Assembly: GCF_031846265.1 (NCBI RefSeq)
Contig: NZ_JAVRIA010000004.1
Coordinates: 234,844-298,843, forward strand
Length of the DNA stretch: 64,000 nt
Direction of reading: 5' to 3'
Source: Microcosmobacter mediterraneus
GTDB taxonomy: Bacteria > Bacteroidota > Bacteroidia > Flavobacteriales > Flavobacteriaceae
The notes below the pieces were generated by a model. It worked only from the letters and a program-made list of their open reading frames with translations, was not told the DNA's origin and did not search any database. The translations under genes were made by a program, and so were the position numbers. Position 1 is the first letter of the stretch. The number at the start of each line of letters is the position of its first letter. Positions 9,198 through 18,800 of this stretch are shown one piece after another.

Positions 9198-9248
9198 TGG
9201 CATCATCTTTGAAAGCTATCTAGTAATTAATAATTAAATTATATTACA

Positions 9249-9440
9249 ATGAGTAAAGGAACAGTAAAATTCTTCAATGACACTAAAGGATTTGGATTTA
9301 TCACTGAAGAAAGTTCAAACAAAGAACATTTTGTTCACATTTCTGGATTAATCGATGAGATTCGTGAAGGTGATTCAGTAGAATTTGATCTTACAGAAGA
9401 AAAAAAAGGATTAAACGCAATCAACGTCAAAGTTGTTTAG
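9249..9440 (+). CDS. Cold-shock protein (CspA family)
   Basis: 63 residues, the usual length. MSKGTVKFFNDTKGFGFITEE carries RNP1 (KGFGFI) and HFVHISGLIDEI the RNP2 region. It is a single-domain five-stranded barrel that binds single-stranded nucleic acid and acts as an RNA chaperone. It has its own candidate promoter and a strong terminator right after it, so it can be made independently of the longer cold-shock-domain gene upstream. Confidence 0.95.
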   Translation: MSKGTVKFFNDTKGFGFITEESSNKEHFVHISGLIDEIREGDSVEFDLTEEKKGLNAINVKVV

Positions 9441-9460
9441 ATAAATATTAGTCTTGCAAA

Positions 9461-9494
9461 AAAAGCCTGTCATTAAATGATAGGCTTTTTTTTT
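9461..9494 (+). terminator. Rho-independent terminator after Csp
   Basis: The stem gcctgtcat / atgataggc (one wobble pair) has a 3-nt loop and is followed by nine T. It ends the Csp transcript. Confidence 0.9.
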
Positions 9495-9641
9495 GGTATA
9501 AACTCGATGTAATGTTTTGATCCAATTAAACTTAATAAAATCTATTCATCTATTTAATATTACAATTCGGTAATTAATAAATTATACATGTTGTTATCTA
9601 AAATATATTTGTATTATATATAAAACCAACTAAATAGATTA

Positions 9642-10694
9642 ATGAAAAGTACCAGACAAAAGCCTGGCAAAGGCAAACAAATTTTTAGAATTGTATTATT
9701 AGTAGGTACGTTTATTTCTTTATGGTTTGTACCATGGATTTTAGTAAAGGCTTGGATATTACCACTGCCAGATTCCGTTCAAGAACAAGTAGACCAAACC
9801 TTAAGTTATGGTTTTGATGGGGTTATCGTCTATGTAGATGAAGCAGGAAAACCACCAGCTTTCTACACAGCTGGTTATCATAATAAAGAAGAGCTCATAC
9901 CAGCCAAACCAAATGCTTTATTTAAAATAGCAAGTATAAGTAAGCTATATGTCGCAGTAGCTATCACCAAATTAGCTAATAATCAGCTTATTTCTTTGGA
10001 TAAATCACTTGTTGATTATTTTCCCCAACTCGAAGGAAGAATTGAAAATGCAGATAAAATCACCTTGAGAATGATGGTGCAACACCGAAGTGGTATTCCT
10101 AATTTCACAGACCAACCAGAGTATTGGAAAAATCAACCAAATACCAATATTGATGTGCTTCAATACGCACTCGATTTACCAGCTAACTTTGAACCTAACA
10201 AAGATTATGGCTATTCAAATACTAATTATTTATTGCTTTCTAGAATCATTGAACAGGTTACAGGAGATTCTCGTCAAGACTATTTTGAGACCGAAATTTT
10301 AATTCCACTTGGCTTAAAGAATACATTTGGATCCATTGATGATGTAAATCTAGATGATGTTATGAGTGGTTATTATGTAGGGATTGAAAAGGACTTTAAA
10401 AGCGAGAATAACGGAATGATGTTAGCTACAGCGGAAGATGTAGGTCTCTTTTTAAGAGCTTTAAATGATGGAACATTACTTAATGACAAAGAAATGGAAA
10501 TCTATAGGTCAATTTATGAGTTTAATCATGGTGGATTAGCTCCAGGTTACCAATGTATAGCAGAATACCATAAAGATATTGATGCTGTGGTTGTTCAATT
10601 TATGAACACTACCGATTTTGAAGGCTACCAATGGAATTTGTTAGAGATTACACATACTCGTGTTGTTAAAATATTACGGAAATTAAAAGAGTAA
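9642..10694 (+). CDS. Serine hydrolase of the beta-lactamase class C / PBP-like family
   Basis: 350 residues. An N-terminal membrane segment (about 17-36, IVLLVGTFISLWFVPWILV) suggests a periplasmic protein anchored in the inner membrane or a long signal. The three active-site motifs are present: SxxK as S98-I-S-K101, YxN as Y191-S-N193, and HGG at 296-298 in the place of the KTG triad. Family members are esterases, D-aminopeptidases or penicillin-binding proteins, so the substrate cannot be told. It has about 200 nt of upstream intergenic sequence and appears monocistronic. Confidence 0.85.
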   Translation: MKSTRQKPGKGKQIFRIVLLVGTFISLWFVPWILVKAWILPLPDSVQEQVDQTLSYGFDGVIVYVDEAGKPPAFYTAGYHNKEELIPAKPNALFKIASISKLYVAVAITKLANNQLISLDKSLVDYFPQLEGRIENADKITLRMMVQHRSGIPNFTDQPEYWKNQPNTNIDVLQYALDLPANFEPNKDYGYSNTNYLLLSRIIEQVTGDSRQDYFETEILIPLGLKNTFGSIDDVNLDDVMSGYYVGIEKDFKSENNGMMLATAEDVGLFLRALNDGTLLNDKEMEIYRSIYEFNHGGLAPGYQCIAEYHKDIDAVVVQFMNTTDFEGYQWNLLEITHTRVVKILRKLKE

Positions 10695-10779
10695 TAGTAA
10701 CGTGTTATATAGTAACATAAGACTGTTAGTTGCAATTTCATAATGATTTAAAAGCTTTTTACATGTTCAAAACAAGAAA

Positions 10780-10814
10780 TTTGAACAGATGTAAAAAAAT
10801 TATCATTACATTTG
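10780..10814 (+). promoter_or_regulatory. Candidate promoter of the PL6 lyase gene
   Basis: TTTG at 10780-10783 and TACATTTG at 10807-10814 match the Bacteroidota -33 and -7 elements with a 23-nt spacer. The ATG at 10861 follows about 45 nt later. Confidence 0.5.
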
Positions 10815-10860
10815 AAATTGGTTAACCAGTTTGGTTTTCCAATTTTTTAATATGTACACT

Positions 10861-12603
10861 ATGAAGAATTATTTACCAGTATTAATGCTGCTGTTGGTTG
10901 TTAATGTAAAAGCACAAATAGTTAGTAATAACACAGAATTGGAGAATGCCATTTCAAATGCGCAGGCAGGAACTATTATAGAACTTGCAAATGGTACTTG
11001 GACAAATGTGCAACTTTCAATTAACGTTTCTGCTACTGAGTTACAACCATGTGTAATAAAAGCTCAAAACCCTGGGCAAGTCTTTTTCGAAGGACGTTCT
11101 AATATTAGTATAGGAGGAAGTTATATTATTTTCGAGGGTGTTATTTTTCAAAACGCAAGTGGTCTCATCACGGATGATGGCAGAATAGAACCAGTCATTG
11201 AGTTTAGAGATACAAGTAATAACGATTGCTTTAATTGCATTGTTAGAAATATTAAGATAGATGCCTATAACGGAACATCTAGCCAGGAAGAAGATGTTTT
11301 TAAATGGGTCATCATTTATGGTGCTTATAATGAAGTGAGTTACTCTTCTTTTATTGGTAAAAATGGAGTAGGAAGCATTATCAATGATAATCACAATAAT
11401 TCAACACCAGATTATTCTAAAATACATCACAATTATTTTGCCGATAGAGATCCAGTAGATAATGACGTTAATGGACTAAACGATCAAGATGCTATTAGAA
11501 TAGGAGTTAGCACAACGTCCTTGTCAGATTCATTTACAGAGGTTTATGATAATTTCTTCAACAATTGGTCTGGAGAGGTTGAAATTATTTCAAACAAATG
11601 CGGAAGCAATAAATATTACAATAACACTTTTAGAGATTATCAAGGCACGTTAACACTTAGACATGGAAATAATGCCGAAGTGTATGGAAACTATTTTTTT
11701 GGAAATAATAATGCTTTTTCAGGAGGTGTAAGAATTATTGGAGAAGATCATAAAGTTTACAATAATTATTTTGAAGGTCTTAGATATAGAAAACCAAATG
11801 GATCAGGATCCAGCACCACTGGAGCTTTAAACGTAATGAATGGTCAAGTAAATTCTGCTTTAAATGGTTATTATCAGGTTAAAAACGTACAAGTGGTTAA
11901 TAATACTCTAGTAGATTGTGATTTAGGCATTAGAGTTGGAACCAGTCTAAGTGGTGCAACTTTAGAACCTGAAAACCTCACTATAGCTAACAATATTATC
12001 TTAGATTCTGATGATAACGCTTTTCAAATACTAACTATGCCTTCAGGCAATTCTATAAATGAAGGAAATATTACTCAAAACGGAAGTTGGGATCTAGCCA
12101 ATGGTGTAAATTCTAACCAAACTGTGATGTCGGGCTTATTAACTATTGGCAGCGATTTTTACAGAGTAGTAACTGGCAGTGCTGCTATTGACGCAGGTGT
12201 CGGAAACTATCCTTTTATAACACAAGATATTTTATATGGAGATAGAGAAGTTGATTTTGATGCAGGAGCGGAAGAATTTGGAGCTGGAGGTTCAGTTGGG
12301 CCTTATGAATTTGCTGATGTCGGAAATTCTTTAGGATTTGGTGCTTTTAATCCTTTATCAGTTAGTGATTTTAGTATAGATAACAACCAGATTAAATTAT
12401 TCCCAATTCCTAGTAAAGGCAGCTTAACCATTTTAAAAGAACATGGTAGTATAGGTGAAATTAAACTATACGATGTTCAAGGTAAATTACTTTATACTCA
12501 AAATATTAATTTGAACAAAGCTCGTTTAGATATAAGTAACTACGAAGCTGGTGTTTATATTTTAAAGACTTCAAAAACAGCCATTCGTTTTGTTATTGAT
12601 TAA
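10861..12603 (+). CDS. Polysaccharide lyase family 6 (alginate lyase-like) with T9SS type A sorting tail
   Basis: 580 residues from ATG 10861 (MKNYLPVLMLLLVVNVKAQ, a signal peptide); an ATG at 10831 would add ten residues. Residues about 20-470 form the PL6/chondroitinase B-type beta-helix. The catalytic signature is visible: K246 in EIISNKCGSNKYYNNTF and R267 in GTLTLRHGN, 21 residues apart as in chondroitinase B (K250/R271). PL6 enzymes cleave alginate (some cleave dermatan sulfate) by beta-elimination. The last 75 residues (KLFPIPSKGSLTI to AIRFVID) are a type A sorting domain, so it is secreted by the T9SS. No SusCD pair or other alginate-utilisation genes are next to it. Confidence 0.92.
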   Translation: MKNYLPVLMLLLVVNVKAQIVSNNTELENAISNAQAGTIIELANGTWTNVQLSINVSATELQPCVIKAQNPGQVFFEGRSNISIGGSYIIFEGVIFQNASGLITDDGRIEPVIEFRDTSNNDCFNCIVRNIKIDAYNGTSSQEEDVFKWVIIYGAYNEVSYSSFIGKNGVGSIINDNHNNSTPDYSKIHHNYFADRDPVDNDVNGLNDQDAIRIGVSTTSLSDSFTEVYDNFFNNWSGEVEIISNKCGSNKYYNNTFRDYQGTLTLRHGNNAEVYGNYFFGNNNAFSGGVRIIGEDHKVYNNYFEGLRYRKPNGSGSSTTGALNVMNGQVNSALNGYYQVKNVQVVNNTLVDCDLGIRVGTSLSGATLEPENLTIANNIILDSDDNAFQILTMPSGNSINEGNITQNGSWDLANGVNSNQTVMSGLLTIGSDFYRVVTGSAAIDAGVGNYPFITQDILYGDREVDFDAGAEEFGAGGSVGPYEFADVGNSLGFGAFNPLSVSDFSIDNNQIKLFPIPSKGSLTILKEHGSIGEIKLYDVQGKLLYTQNINLNKARLDISNYEAGVYILKTSKTAIRFVID

Positions 12604-12705
12604 AAGTTCTCAAATTAAATTGAATGATATTATGTCTGAAATTTAAAATAATACTTAATAATTGAAGAAATAAAGAAAAGCTAATACTTAGTTAACATTA
12701 TCCAT

Positions 12706-12730
12706 AAAAGCACCTTAATAAGGTGCTTTT
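12706..12730 (+). terminator. Rho-independent terminator downstream of the PL6 gene
   Basis: A perfect 11-bp stem (aaaagcacctt / aaggtgctttt) with a 3-nt loop, followed by a short T-rich stretch. Confidence 0.85.
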
Positions 12731-12794
12731 GTTTTACAATATGATAACTTGATGCTAACGAAGTGGTTTCATTTGGGCACTAATTTTATGGGAT

Positions 12795-12825
12795 AAAAAA
12801 TTAATCCAACAAAAAATTAATCCAA
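12795..12825 (+). repeat. Two 16-bp tandem repeats abutting the start codon
   Basis: The sequence aaaaaattaatccaac is followed directly by aaaaaattaatccaa, whose last base is the A of the ATG at 12825. The duplication fills the leader and translation-initiation region of the giant gene. Confidence 0.85.
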
Positions 12826-15800
12826 TGAAAAACTATTACTTTAGGAAAGCCAAGGCTTTATCTATGATTTTTTTTATGTTTTTTGGTGCAACTCTAATTG
12901 CCCAAAACTTTGAATTACAATTATTACATTATGCCGATGTTGACGGTAACGAGGAGAGTGCTCTTGATGCAGTAGACGAGTTCTCTGCTTTAGTAGATTA
13001 TTTCCAAAACGACCCAACTTACGCTAGCAATACACTTACAGTGACCTCTGGAGACCTTATTATTCCTGGTCCTCGATTTTATGCTGCGGAGAACACAGCA
13101 GTACGTTCTTTATCAGGTAGTAATGAGCCTGGTCATTTGGATATTGCCTTTGCCAATGCTTTTGGTGTTGATGCTTCTGGTTTTGGTAACCATGAGTTTG
13201 ATCAAGGACCTGGTGAACTGTTCGACGCGGCTTTTAGCAGTGAATCGTCCAATGGTGTGACCTTTCCTGGATCTAATTTTCCGTGGTTATCTACAAACAT
13301 AGATTTCACAGCAGATGGAGATTTTTCTGGAGTTGTTGGTACTGATGGCGACAATGTTACCAATCTAAACAGTCAGGTTGCTAAGTATGCTATAGTAACT
13401 ATAGATGGTGAGACTATTGGACTTGTTGGTGCAGTTGCACCAAGTTTCCCTGACATTACGAGTTTAGGTGATTTAACAATAACACCTGCTCCAGGTTCAA
13501 GTGTTGCACAATTAGCTGCTGAGATTCAGCCCAGCGTAGATGCACTTACAAACGCTGGAGTAAACAAAATTATTCTATTAGCTCATATGCAGTCTATTAG
13601 CATTGAGAAACAGCTTGCAACGCTTTTAGACGGTGTAGACATCATTGTGGCTGGAGGATCTAATACGAGAATGGGAGACAGCAACGATACGCTTTTTAGT
13701 AACTCATTGGTTACAGATACTTCTTTTGACGAGCCTTATCCATTTCAGGCTGCAGATGCTTCTGGTGATCCAGTACTAGTAGTTAATGTTGATGGCGATT
13801 ACAAATATCTTGGACGACTTGTTGTTGAATTTGATAATAATGGTGTAATAGACCTAAATGAGTTAGACGATACGCTTAGTGGTGCTTATCCAGCAAATGA
13901 GTCGCTAGTGACTTCACTTAGTGCTATCCCAAATCCAACAGTTGTTGCGCTTAGGGATGCTGTACAAGGCGTTATTAGTGCTCAGTATAATAATATCGTT
14001 GGATTTTCGAGCGTTTATCTTGATGGGAGAAGATCACAGGTAAGAACGCAAGAAACCAATCTTGGAAATCTGACTGCAGACGCCAACCTTTGGTATGCTA
14101 ATCTTCTTAATCCTGCTGCGGATGCAGGCGTGGATATTTCGCTTAAAAATGGGGGCGGACTAAGAACTGAAATCGGTTCGGCAGTGCTTCCTGGCGGTTC
14201 AAACGACCCAAATGATATTGTATTCTCTCCACCAGCTAATAATGGAGTTTCTGAAGGCCACCTTAGAGCAACACTTCGCTTTGATAATGGTCTTGTTAGG
14301 CTAACGATGACTGCTGAAGAACTGATTAGTATTATAGAGCATGGTCTTGCTGACGTGTCACCAGGTAATGAGCCTGGACGTTTTCCACAAGTAGGCGGTA
14401 TGAGTTTTGTATATGATCCTAACCAGCCAGCAGGTAGCAGACTTGTTGATTTGATTGTAGATAGAGGTGATACTGACTTGAACAATGATGTTGTAATTGT
14501 GGATAATGGTGTAAATGTTGCGCCAAACGGAATAACCTTTAATATGGTAACCCTAAACTTTTTGGCAAATGGTGGCGATAGTTATCCGTTTGATCAGTTA
14601 AGTGCACCAAACCGAATAAATTATTATAGTGGTACTGGCTTCGGTGAGTCAGTAGATTTCCCTGACGGAGACCTTGTCAACGACCCAGGAAATAATGGTA
14701 CTTTTAGTTATACAGGAGGAGAGCAAGATGCTATGGCAGAGTTTATGTCTACTTTTCATCCAGATAACCCTTCTGCTTATAGTATTGCGGAAACGGATGC
14801 TGATCAAGATACTAGAATTAGTATTGCTCAGAATTTCGAATTACAAATATTACATTATGCTGATGTTGATGGCAACGAGGAGAGTGCTCTTGATGCAGTA
14901 GACGAGTTCTCTGCTTTAGTAGATTATTTCCAAAACGACCCAACTTACGCTAGCAATACACTTACAGTGACCTCTGGAGACCTTATTATTCCTGGTCCTC
15001 GATTTTATGCTGCGGAGAACACAGCAGTACGTTCTTTATCAGGTAGTAATGAGCCTGGTCATTTGGATATTGCCTTTGCCAATGCTTTTGGTGTTGATGC
15101 TTCTGGTTTTGGTAACCATGAGTTTGATCAAGGACCTGGTGAACTGTTCGACGCGGCTTTTAGCAGTGAATCGTCCAATGGTGTGACCTTTCCTGGATCT
15201 AATTTTCCGTGGTTATCTACAAACATAGATTTCACAGCAGATGGAGATTTTTCTGGAGTTGTTGGTACTGATGGCGACAATGTTACCAATCTAAACAGTC
15301 AGGTTGCTAAGTATGCTATAGTAACTATAGATGGTGAGACTATTGGACTTGTTGGTGCAGTTGCACCAAGTTTCCCTGACATTACGAGTTTAGGTGATTT
15401 AACAATAACACCTGCTCCAGGTTCAAGTGTTGCACAATTAGCTGCTGAGATTCAGCCCAGCGTAGATGCACTTACAAACGCTGGAGTAAACAAAATTATT
15501 CTATTAGCTCATATGCAGTCTATTAGCATTGAGAAACAGCTTGCAACGCTTTTAGACGGTGTAGACATCATTGTGGCTGGAGGATCTAATACGAGAATGG
15601 GAGACAGCAACGATACGCTTTTTAGTAACTCATTGGTTACAGATACTTCTTTTGACGAGCCTTATCCATTTCAGGCTGCAGATGCTTCTGGTGATCCAGT
15701 ACTAGTAGTTAATGTTGATGGCGATTACAAATATCTTGGACGACTTGTTGTTGAATTTGATAATAATGGTGTAATAGACCTAAATGAGTTAGACGATACG

Positions 15801-18800
15801 CTTAGTGGTGCTTATCCAGCAAATGAGTCGCTAGTGACTTCACTTAGTGCTATCCCAAATCCAACAGTTGTTGCGCTTAGGGATGCTGTACAAGGCGTTA
15901 TTAGTGCTCAGTATAATAATATCGTTGGATTTTCGAGCGTTTATCTTGATGGGAGAAGATCACAGGTAAGAACGCAAGAAACCAATCTTGGAAATCTGAC
16001 TGCAGACGCCAACCTTTGGTATGCTAATCTTCTTAATCCTGCTGCGGATGCAGGCGTGGATATTTCGCTTAAAAATGGGGGCGGACTAAGAACTGAAATC
16101 GGTTCGGCAGTGCTTCCTGGCGGTTCAAACGACCCAAATGATATTGTATTCTCTCCACCAGCTAATAATGGAGTTTCTGAAGGCCACCTTAGAGCAACAC
16201 TTCGCTTTGATAATGGTCTTGTTAGGCTAACGATGACTGCTGAAGAACTGATTAGTATTATAGAGCATGGTCTTGCTGACGTGTCACCAGGTAATGAGCC
16301 TGGACGTTTTCCACAAGTAGGCGGTATGAGTTTTGTATATGATCCTAACCAGCCAGCAGGTAGCAGACTTGTTGATTTGATTGTAGATAGAGGTGATACT
16401 GACTTGAACAATGATGTTGTAATTGTGGATAATGGTGTAAATGTTGCGCCAAACGGAATAACCTTTAATATGGTAACCCTAAACTTTTTGGCAAATGGTG
16501 GCGATAGTTATCCGTTTGATCAGTTAAGTGCACCAAACCGAATAAATTATTATAGTGGTACTGGCTTCGGTGAGTCAGTAGATTTCCCTGACGGAGATCT
16601 TGTCAACGACCCAGGAAATAATGGTACTTTTAGTTATACAGGAGGAGAGCAAGATGCTATGGCAGAGTTTATGTCTACTTTTCATCCAGATAACCCTTCT
16701 GCTTATAGTATTGCGGAAACGGATGCTGATCAAGATACTAGAATTAGTATTGCTCAACCAAACCTTCAAATTACAGAAATATTTCCTGGTCAATCAGGAA
16801 CAGATTTAACCGAAGATTGGTTTGAGATTCTTAATACAGGTGATGTCGCTTGGGTATCAGGTGTGGATGGCGACTTATATTATGATGATGAATCAGCTGA
16901 TGCAACAACAGCAGACCTCATTCAAGGAATTACAGATATACAACCAGGAGAACGCGTCATTGTGTTGATTACAGATAATAACGCAGTAGCAATAGATGCA
17001 TTCAATTTGGTGTGGAGTGAAGTAGTTGATTTAGCTGGAATTGAGATTGGTTTCACTGATGGTTCAGGTCTTGGTGGAGGTGGAGATGCTGTGACTTTAT
17101 GGGAAGGAGACCCAATGACAACAGCACCTATTGCAACTGGTTCTTATCCAGATACTGGAGCTAACGACGGACAATCGTATGATTTGGAACTAGCAGAATT
17201 TAGCACAGTTGGCAATTCAAGTTTTGCTGTTGAAACTTTAGCGCTCGGAGGAAGTACTAGTGATGTTCCGAATATAGGTTCACCAGGAAATGTACCACCA
17301 GCCGCACCAAATTTAGTAATCACTGAAATATTTTCAGGTCAGGACGGCGATGATGTAACAGAAGATTGGTTTGAAATTTATAATTCTGGAACGGTTGCTT
17401 GGACTTCTGGTATAAATGACGATTTGTATTATGATGATGAATCAGCAGATGCAAGTACTGCAGATCTTATTCAAGGGATATCAGTGATACCTCCTGGTGG
17501 ATATGCTATTGTATTGATTACAGAAAATACTGCTGGTGAAGTAAGTAACTTTATTACAGTATGGAGTGAAGTCCTTGACTTAACTGGAGTTGAAGTCGGA
17601 TATTCTGATGGTGCTGGACTAGGCGGAGGAGGAGATGCTGTAAATATCTGGTTAGGAGATCCTACGTTATCAATGCCAATAGATACTGCTTCTTATCCTG
17701 ATACAGCTGCAAATGATGGACAAACCTATGATGTTGAGCTTAGTGCATTTAGTACAGTTGGTAACTCCAATAATGCGGTTGCAACCAATGTACTTGGTGG
17801 AGATATGATGGATGTTCCTAATATTGGTTCGCCAGGAAATGCGACTGGAACTGGAACTTCAGTCGAAGTAGAATTTACTGAGGTTTACGATTCTGTCATG
17901 GAAAATGAAGGTAGCATTACGTTAACTGTTTCGGTTTCTGAAGCGCCAACAGCGAATGTTACGGTAGACGTGGATATATTTTCAGGTGGAACTGCAGCAG
18001 AAGGGGTTGACTTCACATTATCTTCAGCTCAAACGGTAACGTTTCCTTCAGGAAGTACAGATAATCAAACGATTACAATACCTATTTTAGATAATATGGA
18101 TGATGGAAGCGATTTGTATTTTATGGTAAACCTTCAAAATGCTGTTGGTGCTAACATAGGAAGTGAAGATGTGTTTTCGGTATATATTTTAGATGATGAT
18201 ACAGTTGTTCCTTTAGAAAATGCATCTGTATTAGATGCAAATTACTTGACAAGTTATTTAGTCGATGCTAGTGGAACAGCAGAAATTACGGCTTATGATC
18301 CTAGTTCACAACGTTTGTTCGTAACCAACAGTTCTAGCATTGAAGTATTGGATTTTTCAGATCCAAGTAATATCACATCGATTACATCGATTAGCCTACC
18401 AGCCAATACAGATGGCGTACAAAGTGTTGCGGTGAGCAATGGCATTTTAGCTGCAGCGATTTCTGCAGACCCATCAACAGATCCAGGTTTTGTTATGTTT
18501 GCTGATACCGATGGTAACAATCAAGTTATTGTTAAAGTTGGTGCATTACCTGATATGATTACGTTTACACCAGATGGTACGAAATTATTATCGGCTAATG
18601 AAGGCGAGCCAAATAGTGATTATTCTATCGATCCAGAAGGAAGTGTTTCTATCATAGATGTAACTGGAGGTTTAGCAGATATTGATCAGAGTGATGTTAC
18701 TACTTTGAACTTTAATGCTTTTGATTCTCAGTTGGCAACGTTATTAGCAGATGGCGTTCGAATTTTTGGACCTGGAGCTTCTGTATCTCAAGATTTGGAA

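Noticed and set aside
10861..12603. Alginate-utilisation locus together with the AlgE-like gene at 21594
   Set aside because: The two are 9 kb apart with unrelated genes between, no SusC/SusD pair is present, and AlgE-like porins need not handle alginate.
14015..14485. Minus-strand 156-codon ORF, repeated at 15941-16411
   Set aside because: It is antisense to the duplicated coding module and is duplicated only because the module is. No start context or homology is seen.
13800..16757. Possible assembly artefact of the duplication
   Set aside because: The edge region (first 45 nt) differs between copies at several positions and the reading frame continues exactly, which is hard to obtain by misassembly; still listed as something to check.
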